Source: Cacajao melanocephalus
Taxonomy: Eukaryota > Chordata > Mammalia > Primates > Pitheciidae
Length of the DNA: 64,000 nt
Direction: 5' to 3'
NCBI GenBank assembly: GCA_963573385.1
Contig: CAUYLG010026915.1
Coordinates: 83,423 to 147,422 of the forward strand
The position numbers and the translations under genes were made by a program. Every line of letters begins with the position of its first letter. The first letter of the stretch is position 1. Below, one piece after another: positions 17,637-33,152 of the stretch. The notes below the pieces were generated by a model that worked only from the letters and a program-made list of their open reading frames with translations, was not told the origin of the DNA and did no database searches.

Positions 17637-18399
17637 TTTTTCACGCTGATCCTTTGTTCCTAGTTCTGCTTCAACTCTGTTAAGTGTAGCACCAAAATCT
17701 AACTCACTTGCTTACATGCCAGAGGAGAAGGCTGTATCTGCAACTTAAATGAAATAATCTCTAAAGGCTTCTGGTGATGTTGGTGTGAACTGGAAACCAG
17801 TTCTCAGATGTCCAGGGAATGCTGGCCTCTAAATCTGTGGTGATGTGCTTGTGTATGTAACCAAAGGGAAGAAAGTACAGCCAGGGCTGCGGATCCACCT
17901 AAACGATATTGACTCGACTTGGTGAACTAAGAAAAGCAAGAAGGGAAGGGAAGAGAAGAAAAGAAAGAAAATTATGAATTGTAACGTCAGTGAGGAATGT
18001 TCCTAGAAGAACCAGCTTGGACTCCATGATGGGTCATTTCAAAGGTACGCTTGCTGCCCTGTGATTCCTGTGACCCTCATCCTCCTGACATGCGCTGTGC
18101 CTGCTTTACCCATCCCTGGCATAGGTGGCCCAGTATTCCCCAATCTGGTCTCTGGTGGCTTTACCATGAAGCCGAGTTGCAAGAGAAAGCCTGTTCTGGC
18201 CTCCCAGCACTCTATGGACTACAGTGTCACCAGGCCAGGCTTTATGCTTGGTGGCTTTTGCCAAAGAATGTGCTCAACAAATGTTTGCAGAAGCATCTAT
18301 CAGCCAGAGAAATGGAATCATGCGTCTCTGCAGGTGCCTACCTAGGTAATCTTTTCACTTGTATACTGCTCCAGGCTCTTTTTAAATGTTTTTATCTTT

Positions 18400-18570
18400 T
18401 TTTTTTTTAATTATGAAAGAGAATACATATACAAAGAAGTATACAACAAAAATGTACACCTTAGCAACTTATTGGAAAACAAAGACCAGTGCCACTACCA
18501 GCCAGGTGAAGAAACAGCATCGTCGGCATCACAAAAGCCCTCTCGGATTTCCTCCCATCCACTGTCCCTC
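18400..18570 (+). mobile_element. Old LINE-like fragment
   Basis: The series gaatacatatacaaagaagt, atgtacaccttagcaac and gaagaaacagcatc resembles a common old LINE-derived repeat. Family uncertain. Confidence 0.4.
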
Positions 18571-19683
18571 CTCCTCAAAGGGGCTCTGAAGGCAGCGTGT
18601 ATGGGAGGTGACACTCAAGCACAGGTGTAGGTGCACATCGGTGGAGCGGCCCCCACGCCTCTGTGCTCTGCGGCTGTGCTCAGATGAGGCTCCTGACCAG
18701 GTGAGCTCAGAAGCCTGAGGCTGGGAATCCTAACACGGAGGCTGAGAAAGGAGCCAGGCCTCAGCCATTCTTTTATGATGGTCCCTTTCATGGATCCTTT
18801 TGTTGATTGTTTTTCTTCGGATTTGTTGTTAGTCTTGACTGCAGCCGAGGGTTGAAACTGGGCATTTAGAGCTTTGTTGGGAAGCCTGCTGACTCTGGGA
18901 AGGCCTAACCCAAGTCCCACTGTCACCTGCTATCACTTTTCAGCTTTCCGGGGCCACCCCTCTTTTCTCTGTTCTGGCAAGGAATTTGGAATTTCAGTTC
19001 CTGTGGATCAACTGCATGTGGCATCTTCACTTTATTCAGCCTGGTGCTGTTACCCACTCACAGTGATCGTGACCTGTGAGGCTGAGGAAAAGGCTGGCCT
19101 CTTCCACACTAACCTGTTAATTCAAGGTTCACCCTCTACTCTAGATAAACGCATCCTAAGAAAGTAACATTACTTATGTGAAACTTTACTGATTGAAATG
19201 TAAAACTTCTCATCGCTTTAACATTTAGCTTTGTGGTTCATGGTGAGTACTCAGTAAGTGTTGGATGAATGAATGAACCAACAACAGGCAGAGGAAGCAT
19301 GCTGCTTTCCTTCCCAGGGTTCCCTGTGCCTGCACTGGAGAAGCCCCGAATCCTCAACTCTCAGATAAGTGACTGTGCCATAGACAGGTCATCTTCGGGG
19401 TATTTTCTTTTCTTATGGCACCATCTGATCATGTGGCTTGTGGCGCTAAGTCACAGTCAGTCTTTATGGCTGACAGTCTGCGAAACAAGACAGAAATGAA
19501 GGGGGGATACATTCAATGTCATCAACCAGAGATATACCAATTAAGAGACCAGAGGACAGAAACTTGAGCAATGAAAAGGAACCCACCGAGTAAAAATGCC
19601 AAACACAAGTTAGTGAATTTCCATTGCAATCTCATGGATATTCCAATAAGATAGGTATCATCTGAGGAGGTCTTGCTCCCTGC

Positions 19684-19734
19684 ATGGAGCAACATTCAGC
19701 AAAGGAGATGAGAATGTTCATTTTGTTCTCACGA
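19684..19734 (+). repeat. Local 51-bp duplication, copy 1
   Basis: 48 of 51 bases match 20802-20852. It includes aatgttcattttgttctcac. Outside this block the flanks do not match clearly. Confidence 0.85.
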
Positions 19735-20303
19735 ACTGGAAAACTACTGAGAAAGCAGGCCCGAAACCCACTCATACCCTACCCTTAGCAAGTGTTCAAA
19801 TAAAGCCACTACTCCTGGCCAACGGAGTAGGCTCTGATCCTGTAAGTACAGGATGCAGCCTGACTCCAAGCAGAGGTGGGGAGAGTGGAGCCAGGTGGAT
19901 GAGGCTGGCCTTGCTATTCAGAGATGTGCACACCATCAAAGCAGCAAAACAGGACTCATGAGGGTATGTTTTTCACCCATTTCTAGAGCAGGAAACATCC
20001 ACAGTCAATGTGGCCACGCCCATCTGCTCACAGCACGCCTGGTTAGGACCTGCTGTGGTCCAGACAGGAGCGAGCTCTCACGGTGACTGGTTGGTTGCTC
20101 CAGCAGGAGTTAGGAACAGGAAGATCTTGCCAAACAAAACGGGCATAAACTCTGGGTCTCCAGCTAAGGGCAACTTACTCAGGGAGAACCTTCCAACACT
20201 CAACTTTTCTTAAAGGAGCTGAAAAAGAACAAACCATACCAAGCCAAAGTTTGCTTCTTGTGTTTGGGTAGCGGAAGAAATACTAAGCTGGCTCCTTACA
20301 CCT

Positions 20304-20320
20304 CCCACTAGGGGGCGCTA
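20304..20320 (+). promoter_or_regulatory. Candidate CTCF binding site
   Basis: cccactagggggcgcta fits the CTCF core (CCASYAGRKGGCRS type) at essentially every informative position, in forward orientation on plus. It lies in single-copy sequence just left of an Alu. Binding is inferred, not shown. Confidence 0.65.
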
Positions 20321-20372
20321 AAGTGCAGGAGACAGGGGAGCCACAGGGTAAGGGAATAAACTGTTCCCTTAA

Positions 20373-20688
20373 GGCTGGTGTGGTGGCTCGCCCATGTAAT
20401 ACCAGCACTTTGAAAAGTCAAGGCAGGAGGATCACTTGAGGCCAGGAGTTCAAGAGTAGCCTGGGCAATATAGTAAGACTCCATCATTATGTAAAAAAAA
20501 AAAAAAAAAAAAAAGCCTGGTGTGGTGGCGCACACCTGTAGTCCCAGGTACTCAGGAGGTTGAGTAAAAGGACGGCATAAGCCTGGGAAGACTGCAGTGA
20601 GCTGTGATCATGCCTCTGCACTCCTGCCTGGGTGACAGAGTAAGACCTTGTCTTAAAAAAAAAAAAGAAAGAAAGAAAAGAAAAGAAA
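20373..20688 (+). mobile_element. Old Alu with (GAAA)n tail, plus strand
   Basis: Diverged dimeric Alu (ggctggtgtggtggctcg), long A runs both between the arms and at the end, the latter turning into GAAA units. Confidence 0.9.
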
Positions 20689-20801
20689 GATGTTCAGATG
20701 AGGATACCACTGCTCCATCTTCTCATAAACTGGTTTTCTTATCCTAACAATGGGGCCTCTTTGTAATCCAAGAGCCGGGACTCTCCTACAATGCCTTTGG
20801 A

Positions 20802-20852
20802 ATGGAGTAACATTCAGCAAAAGAGATGAAAATGTTCATTTTGTTCTCACGA
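20802..20852 (+). repeat. Local 51-bp duplication, copy 2
   Basis: Direct copy of 19684-19734, offset 1118 bases, three mismatches. Confidence 0.85.
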
Positions 20853-23629
20853 GCCCCGAGCACTACTCCAGCCAACTGAGCTAACCAGCCTGTGGAATCA
20901 GGGAGCTGTCACACACCAGCTGGGGCTTCAGGTGGAGAAGGGAAGAAAGGAAGGCAGGAGGAAGGGAGGGAGGGATTCTTGAGGCAAGCCGGAGAAGAAA
21001 GAGTGAGGGGCAGTGAGGCAGCACCCAAGACTCCTGGCGGTCAGGACTCTGTCCCCGGGCATGCCCAGGCTTCCCCTCTGCACCTCTGTCAGCGACCCTG
21101 TGGAAAGTGCATCTCCCCTGGCTCTCATGGGAAGCCTTTGAGGCTTTCTACGCAAACCTTACCTGCTCTAGCGCTCCCTGCTGACTGAAACTCTCCTGTG
21201 TTCTATTCTTACAAAGCTAATTACGGATCTACTGCCAGTTCAGCTCTTTCACTCATCCTTGCACCAATAGTTTGTTGTTTTTTAATGAGAATCATCTATT
21301 ATCAGCTCCTAGACTGGAAGCATCCTGAGGCCATGGCCAGTGCATGATTGACCTCTGTATACCTCACAGCACCCAGCATAGAGCCTTGTCTACCGGGGTA
21401 AGAGGGTAGGTGTCTGCAGATATTGAGTGTCATTTTTCGCACTCATGAGCTAGAAGAGGCTGTGTTTTCATTATCTTCTTTCCTACTGCCAAGCACTGCG
21501 CCAAGAACAGTAAATACCCAATACGTAGATGTCTGCTGAACTGAGTAGCTGACTGTGTGAAGAAGAAGTGAAAACTGGGATTTCTTACTGTTTATTTACT
21601 TTCAAGGAAATAAGTGGTAGAGAGCAAGCTCTTTTAGATCTTCTCTGATAACAGGGATTTCAGTGGCGAAATCTGAATAGAAACCTATAAAGCTCTAATT
21701 TTTAATAGGGGAAGCTTGACATAGGGAGTTTGTATCTTTATCTATATTTAAAGATGCTGAGGCATAGTGGGTGAAAGTGGGTAATAAAGGAGATGCTATT
21801 TATCTGCCTGAAGAAGAAGAGAGAATAGGTGGAGATGGGAAGGAGGCAGCTAGGGAAACTTTGAAAATTCTATTTTAAAAAACACCCATAAGCAATTAAA
21901 CCGATAGAGAAACCTGTAAGATGTTTGAAAGAATGACAGTGATCATTGATGGGAGCAACTTAGTTTCTTTTTTGCCAGGAAGAAAAATTTTGTGGCATCA
22001 CTGGAAATCAGCAAGTGCCTCCCTGGCAGGCCTGTCTCTGTAGTGTCAGCTGTGTAAGTAGGTCTTTGTATGGATGTATTTAGGCTTGTCCTGGATTCCC
22101 CCAAGAGATCAAAAGTTCCTTGAGGAGACAGAACCAATATTTGCTTCCCAAGGAAGTGTTGGGCTGCTGCACAGCTCAGGGTGAGGGTGCACATGGCAGG
22201 GGATCGATCAACATGAACCAACTAAATGGAGCCCACCAAATTCCATCCCCCGGCTGAAAGGCTCTGGCAGAACTGTCTAGTTCCTCTTCATTTGGCCTCA
22301 AAAACGGTACATTTTTCAAGAAACAAAACAACCCCACACGCCCCAAAGATTCAACCTGAGATTCAATTTTGAGGCTAAGTGAACAATTCTGCCTAACTCT
22401 TTAGTAATTCTTGCTTGTGTGAAGATCACATAGAAGCCTTCTCTCTTCCCTCTTCTGGGTTTCCCCAACTGTACAGAGGTTGATAGACTTCAGATGATCA
22501 CAGAACCCAAAGTTACAGGCCATCCCTAGGGAGTCACAGTTCAGACCAGGAAATCAATAGCGGCAGAGAGAAGCGCGGAGGGAAACGACCTGGAGGCTTT
22601 CGGGCTGCACAGTAGAAACGCTGAGGAAGGGAACACGGCACAGTCCCCAGCCTTGTTATTTTCGACCCCCTGGGATTGTATCAATAGCTTAATGTGAGTG
22701 AGCATCGCTCCTGCTTGCGCCTTCACATCTGGTTAAAACGATCCTATTCTGCAAGCCGGAGCTTAGGTTCCATCATCTTTCCTCCCGAGCAGCAACGCTC
22801 CCCACACGTCTCATCAGCCGTCTGCATCATCACGGAGGACAGGAGGACCACTCTTGGGATTGTCTTGCTTGGTGGCAGAGGGCGGAGCAGAGGGAGGGAA
22901 AGGGTGCTGCGGTTTTGTTTTGTTTTTTTCCTTTCCCTGTATGTATTGTGTTCAAGGTGGACAAATATTTGTGTAGTCTGTATTTACCATTAACACTGGG
23001 ATAAAGTCATTAGTGATTCGATTTTTCTATGGGAAGAAGCAAAGCATGGGGCGGGTGGAGGGGGAAGCAAAACCCCAAACGGAAGAACAGAAACTCTGAA
23101 AGCTGGCGTCTGAAGGTATTATTCACAAACAATATGGGAAAAAGGCAGCACTGTATTTCCTCTGTTCTTCTAAGGGGAAGTTCAGAAAAAGGTCAGAAAG
23201 AGAACAATGCAGGCCATCTATCATAGCAGCCTCTAACCTAGAGGTGACTTGCCCACTGCAGCCTCATTTCTCAGTTCTGTAATTACCACCCCTCCCACAG
23301 ATTGCACGCCGCGCCTATGAATTATGCATTTCATTTCCACCTCCCTATGCCCCGACTCGGTGACCACTGCCTCGGCAGGCGGGTGGGGGGGCGGGCCGAT
23401 GCAGGGCCCCTTCCCCCAGGTATCCGTGCAAATGTTACAGGGCCCCAGAGCCCCGGTACACACCCGTGGATGCTGCTTGTGCTGACCTTCAGTTCCCAGC
23501 TTAAGGTTTTGTTTACTGAGCAAATAAGACTAGCTACCAGTTGGGATTTCCCTAGGGGAAAACACACTGGGGCACCTTTCCTTCCCCTTCACGTTTTTAT
23601 TCAGGCGCAATCTGGTTAAAATGAATATT
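20853..23629. other. 2.8-kb repeat-poor intronic segment
   Basis: No Alu or L1. Weak L2/MIR-like ends near 21310-21400 and 21480-21550. It contains a G-quadruplex motif (23381-23395) in a local GC-rich patch. Unusual for this Alu-dense intron and a candidate regulatory region. Confidence 0.5.
23381..23395 (+). promoter_or_regulatory. G-quadruplex motif with one-base loops
   Basis: gggtgggggggcggg can be read as four G3 tracts with loops T, G and C. Such short loops give the most stable quadruplexes known in vitro. It is on the strand opposite the HIPK2 transcript, so it would form in DNA. Confidence 0.7.
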
Positions 23630-23908
23630 GGCCGGGCGCGGTGGCTCACACCTGTAATCCCAGCACTTTGGGAGGCCGAGGCAGGCAGATCACCTGAGGT
23701 CGGGAGTTCGAGACCAGCCTGACCAACAGAGAGGAATCCCCTCTCTACTACAAATACAAAATTAGCTAGGCATGGTGGTGCATGCATGTATTCCCAGCTA
23801 CTCAGGAGGCTGAGGCAGGAGAATTGCAGAGGTTGCGGCGAGCCAAGATGGCGCCATTGTATTCTAGCCTGGGCGACAGAGGGAGACTCCATCTCAAAAA
23901 AGAAAAAA
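23630..23908 (+). mobile_element. Alu, plus strand
   Basis: Starts ggccgggcgcggtggctcac. A short deletion lies before the second arm's cagaggttgc. Target duplication gaatatt. Confidence 0.94.
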
Positions 23909-23958
23909 GAATATTAAGGGTGGTTTTGAAGGAGGCAAAGGCGATGTAGAGCTTGAGA

Positions 23959-23981
23959 GTGTGTGTGTATGTGTGTGTGTG
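23959..23981 (+). repeat. (GT)n microsatellite
   Basis: Interrupted GT run of about 11 units. Confidence 0.85.
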
Positions 23982-24256
23982 TCTCCTGCTGTTTGAGTTG
24001 GAGGTGAACTGGAATGTCAGTCCCAGAAATGGAAACTGCGTCAAGAACAGGAGTGACCCTGTTCCTCCCTGTGTACGCCTCTGATAAACTGGTACCCCTC
24101 TCCTACCAACTCAGAGGGACCCAGAAAACTTCTGGGGCTACCTGACTTTACAAATGCTACTAATATACAAAAGCAGGGACGACCCTTTGTTCAGGCTGAT
24201 TTTCCTTTCAAATCTTTAGAAAACATTAGGTTTAGCATAGAAGTCGGTCAGGGTTA

Positions 24257-24749
<493 letters not shown>

Positions 24750-24934
24750 GATATTTAATTTCTGAGGCTGATCTCAGGAACACAGTAGGAAGTGGGCTGA
24801 ATATTAGGTGCAAATAACTATGATATATATTTTATTCCCTTGGGTCTTTTTTAAAGTACTCTCAGGGTTGGACCATTTGTTTATAAGGGACTGACTGAAG
24901 GTTGTGACCATAGCTGTGACAGTCAGCCCTTAAG

Positions 24935-25418
24935 ATGGCCCCCGAGGACCCTGTCCTCCTGGAAGTCAACGCCCTGGTATGGTCCCCTCCCACACTGAGT
25001 AGGGCAAACCTGTGTAACCAATAAGACAGTGCAGGAATGACAATGTGTGGCTTTTGAGACTAGGCCATCAAAGACATGTGGCTTCTGCTTTGCCCTGTCT
25101 TGAATCACTCACTCCTGAAGAGGATACTCAATGGCCCTGCAGAGAGATCCATGTGGATGGAACCGAGGCCAACAGCCAGTGCTGGCTTGCCAGCTACAAG
25201 GGTGCCCCACCTGGGAAGAAGACACTCCAGCCCCAGGCACCCCCTCGGGTGACTGCAGCCCGGGCTGAGAGCTCACCGCCACCTCACGACAGAACTGGAG
25301 TGGGAACTGTCTGGTCATGTTGCTCCCAAATTCCTGGAGCACAGCAACTGTGAGATAATGTTTATTGTGCCAGCCACGGAATTTTGAGGTACTTTGTTAT
25401 GCAGTGACAGATACTGAT
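24935..25418 (+). mobile_element. Probable old LTR (MaLR/ERVL type)
   Basis: A 5' block aagatggcccccgaggaccc, a central block and a 3' block (ttttgaggtactttgttatg then cagtgacagatactgat) follow the plan of an old solo LTR in sense orientation. Highly diverged; family uncertain. Confidence 0.45.
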
Positions 25419-28071
<2,653 letters not shown>

Positions 28072-28352
28072 CTTTTTTTTTTTGAGATAGAGTCTCACTC
28101 TGTTGCCCAAGCTGGGGTGCAGTGGCTGACTGCAACCTCTGCCTCCCGGGTTCAAGCAATTCTCCTGCCTCAGCCTCCTGAGTAGCTGGGACTATAGGTG
28201 CTCACCAACATGCCTGGCTAATTTTTGTACTTTTAGTAGGGACAAGATTTCACCATGTTGGCCTGGCTGGTCTCGAACTTCTGACCTCAAGTGATCCACC
28301 TGCATCGGCCTCCCAAAGTGCTAGGATTACAGGTGTGAACTACTGCGCCTGG
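28072..28352 (-). mobile_element. Alu, minus strand
   Basis: Dimeric Alu from oligo(T) to gcgcctggtg, with a small deletion after cagtggct. Confidence 0.93.
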
Positions 28353-28551
28353 TGAAGACTGTTTCTTTATTGCAGAGACAGTTTTGTGTATGTGCAGCCC
28401 AGCCTGATGAATGATAAAGCAGCAAAACGGGCCTCAATGATACAGGGGCTGGTGGGCCCCTGTTCCTAAAGGTTTAACAGCATGAAATACACGTAAAAGT
28501 TGCTGCTACACAAGTGAGGCGCTTAAACATCATTACAAACACATATCTGAG

Positions 28552-28948
<397 letters not shown>

Positions 28949-29363
28949 TCACCGAACCCCTGTGAAAACTCCGAGTGCCGTCTCCATGGGAGGGGGGCAG
29001 TCAGTAGCAAGAGAACAAAACTCAGACAGGAAGGATCCAGTGCAACACGGATGCTCACAGGTCCAGCCAAATTCTGAGTGACTAAGAAGGCTTGTTCATT
29101 GTGATATTCTTGGTAATATAAACTCTCAAACATCCCCTTGGATCACCCACCCAATATTTATTTTCGGGAACAGTTTAAATCAAGAGAAAAGCTATTAATA
29201 AGTTAAATAAAAGCTGTTGAAGGGATTCCTGTGAGTGGGAGTTTGAATAGGGTGATTTCTAAAGTCCTTGCCAACACACGATTCTAGGATTCCGTCACTG
29301 TTTTCCTCCCGATCCCATGCAATTACATATTCATAGGCGACAAAGAGCAATAGAAAATAGCTA

Positions 29364-29597
<234 letters not shown>

Positions 29598-31350
29598 TTA
29601 AGAATTAGTGTCCCCAGCCTGGAGCTGAGGTACTGATGAGCCAGTTACTGAATTCTGAGTGCCCATAAGGTGCAGAGTTGATGACAAGGACCACAGTCAG
29701 TGAAGGGACCACAGTCATGACAAATACAAACCAGGAAATAGTTCAGGGACAGATTGAGCAGGCGCACAAATAAATTCAGAGCAAGTGAAGCAAGTTATGA
29801 AAAACACACAAATAGCAGTCTTCCCTTTGGGACAAAGGTGTAAGTTGCAGCATGGAGGGGCCGGCAGAGAGTGAATGGGGAGGCCCTGTGAAAGAGGCTC
29901 CCACAGGGCAAGGAGGCTGCTGCCGGCAGTTCTGCCGGTGGCTGCAGACAGAAGGCGGTGGGAACCCTGTCTTCCTCTGGAGTCTCTCCGCTTATCCCAC
30001 GCCGCAGGGTCTTCTTTGCTCTCGCTTCTGCCATGTTCACCTCCTTTTTCTTTTTTTGTCCTTTGCCCTTTCTCTCCTTCCTCCTTTAAGATAGCGATGC
30101 TTGTCCCTGCTCCCCACCCTGCACTGACGGACGTGCAAGTGCAGGGTCCACACACCCCTCCTTCATTCCCTAAGCAACCCACAAATCCAGGTGAAGATGT
30201 ATGGTTATATTTGTATTTTGGAAACATGACTGTTGATTGTGGTTATGATTTTAAAGGAAGGGCACTCCTGTGATGGGCAACTGGAGAATGAATTAGGGTC
30301 AAGAAGGCTCAGGGTGGGGAGGCGAGTCAGGAGGCTTACGTGATAATCTGATGATGATTTAACCATGGGTGAGGAGGCTCGTGCCAGGGAAGCTGGAGTG
30401 GCCACCCGCACGCGTCACCACCAAGCTGCTTTTGAGACCCATGGGCCTTCCCGTGGTTCTCATCCTCAGCCTTGCTTCTCTTTGATAATTGACCCTGTTG
30501 ACCTCAACTCGCTTTCCAAGTCTCCTTAGGGTTGCTAATGTGTTTTGCTGGTCTCTGCTCATTTCTCCATCACTCTTCTCTCTCCTCTTCCTTCTTTCCC
30601 TCCCTCATCTGTACCCTGGTCCACCTCCATGGTGAACTCATTCACTGCCAGGCACTTACCACTGGCCAGATGCATTCCCAGGCCTGATCTCTCCATGGGT
30701 CCTACGACCATATTCTCATTGACTTAAGTATCTCTAACTGGATGCCTCAAAGTGAAGTCCTCATGTCCCTCCACCCCCACAAAATGGGGCTCCTTTCCAG
30801 CTCACCCCATTTACTCCAGTAGAACCACTATTTTTTCATCTCCCAAAATAGGATGCTCAAGAGTCATCTTTGCTTATCACATCTGCCTTTATTTCTTCAG
30901 TTTCTGCCTTCCTTTTGGGATGTACTTCATAGTCACTTTTTCTTCTTTATTCTCAATGCCACTACTTGGCCTGGGCCAGACTACTGAAGTAGTCTCCTGG
31001 CTAGTTTCTCTGCCTCTAATCTTTCCCTCCGTCCAATCCAATTTACAGCCTGCTGCCTGACTCACTTTCATCATCCCACTTCTTTCCTCAAGAACCAACT
31101 TGCCTATCACATGGAATCCAAATTCTACCTGCTCCCAAGGCCCCAGAGCTGCTCTCCCTTACCCCCTCATGCTTTTCTGTGTTCAGTTCATAACATCCTC
31201 TTCTTGTAGGTCTGACTCTTCCCTGTCATTTGTGCACACCACGGCAACACTCTGCTCACTCCACACTACTGTGCATGTTGCTTTTTTCATCTGCAATGCT
31301 CTCCTCTTATTCAAATCCTAAACATCCTCAGAATTCAGTTATACCTCCAC

Positions 31351-32051
<701 letters not shown>

Positions 32052-32734
32052 TAGACTGCACTCTGTCCAGCTTGGACGCTGACCCTCTGTGGGAGGTACT
32101 GCATCAGTCAGAGTCTTCTGTTAGACAGTGTTCACCTTAGCATCGCAGGTAGTGATTAAGCTGTTAGGGTGGCTTGTGGGGACCAAATGTCCCTTTAGAC
32201 CTTCTCCATTCGATTTTTTCACTGGATTGGTCCCAAATCCCCAGGCCTTATCTATGCTGAGCTTATCAGACTTCACATTCAGCTTCACATCTCTAGATAG
32301 AGACAAGACTGGCACATTCTGCCCCCACCCAAACGGTCCTTGGCTATAATCCCCTGCCTGGGTAGACCTTTACTCTCACTGCCTCTGGATTTACCCGGTG
32401 CTATCTCCGCACGATGTTCATTTCAGTTCTTCCCGAGGAACTTTTTGGTACCTTCCAGAAGTCTCTTCTTTCCCTTCACACACCTTCCATTAAACGTAAG
32501 AGTCATGCCAGGACTTGTTTCTAGGTGTAGCAGTTTAATCCCTCCAATTAAGCTATAAGCTTCTTGGAGGGAGAAGAAGCTTAAAACAAACAGAAAACAA
32601 GGCATCTTTTCTTGGACAGCCATATCGCTGAACACAGTGCTATATAATAGGTGCTCATGAAAACACAACTGATTGACTTATTTTGTGTCACACCATGTGA
32701 CTGGTCATCATCCTTCCAGATGCCCTTTAAGGGG

Positions 32735-32892
32735 TCTGCATAGGGATCAGGAGACCTGGGTTCTCCACATGACCTTGTCACTATCCACTTTGTGTTCCTG
32801 GTTGAGTCACTTAAATGTTATGAGCCTGTTTCCTCAGCTGTAAGATGGTAGGCAGCCATTCCTACCTGATCACCTTAAGAATTAACAGGGGA
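32735..32892 (+). mobile_element. MIR SINE, plus strand
   Basis: Contains gacctgggttctc, gttgagtcacttaaatg and ctgtttcctcagctgtaaga in MIR order. Its right end is the Alu target site. Confidence 0.75.
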
Positions 32893-33136
<244 letters not shown>

Positions 33137-33152
33137 AAGAATTAACAGGGGA

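Noticed and set aside
23341..23420. CpG island promoter
   Set aside because: The GC-rich patch is short and CpG number is modest; no first exon or promoter elements seen.
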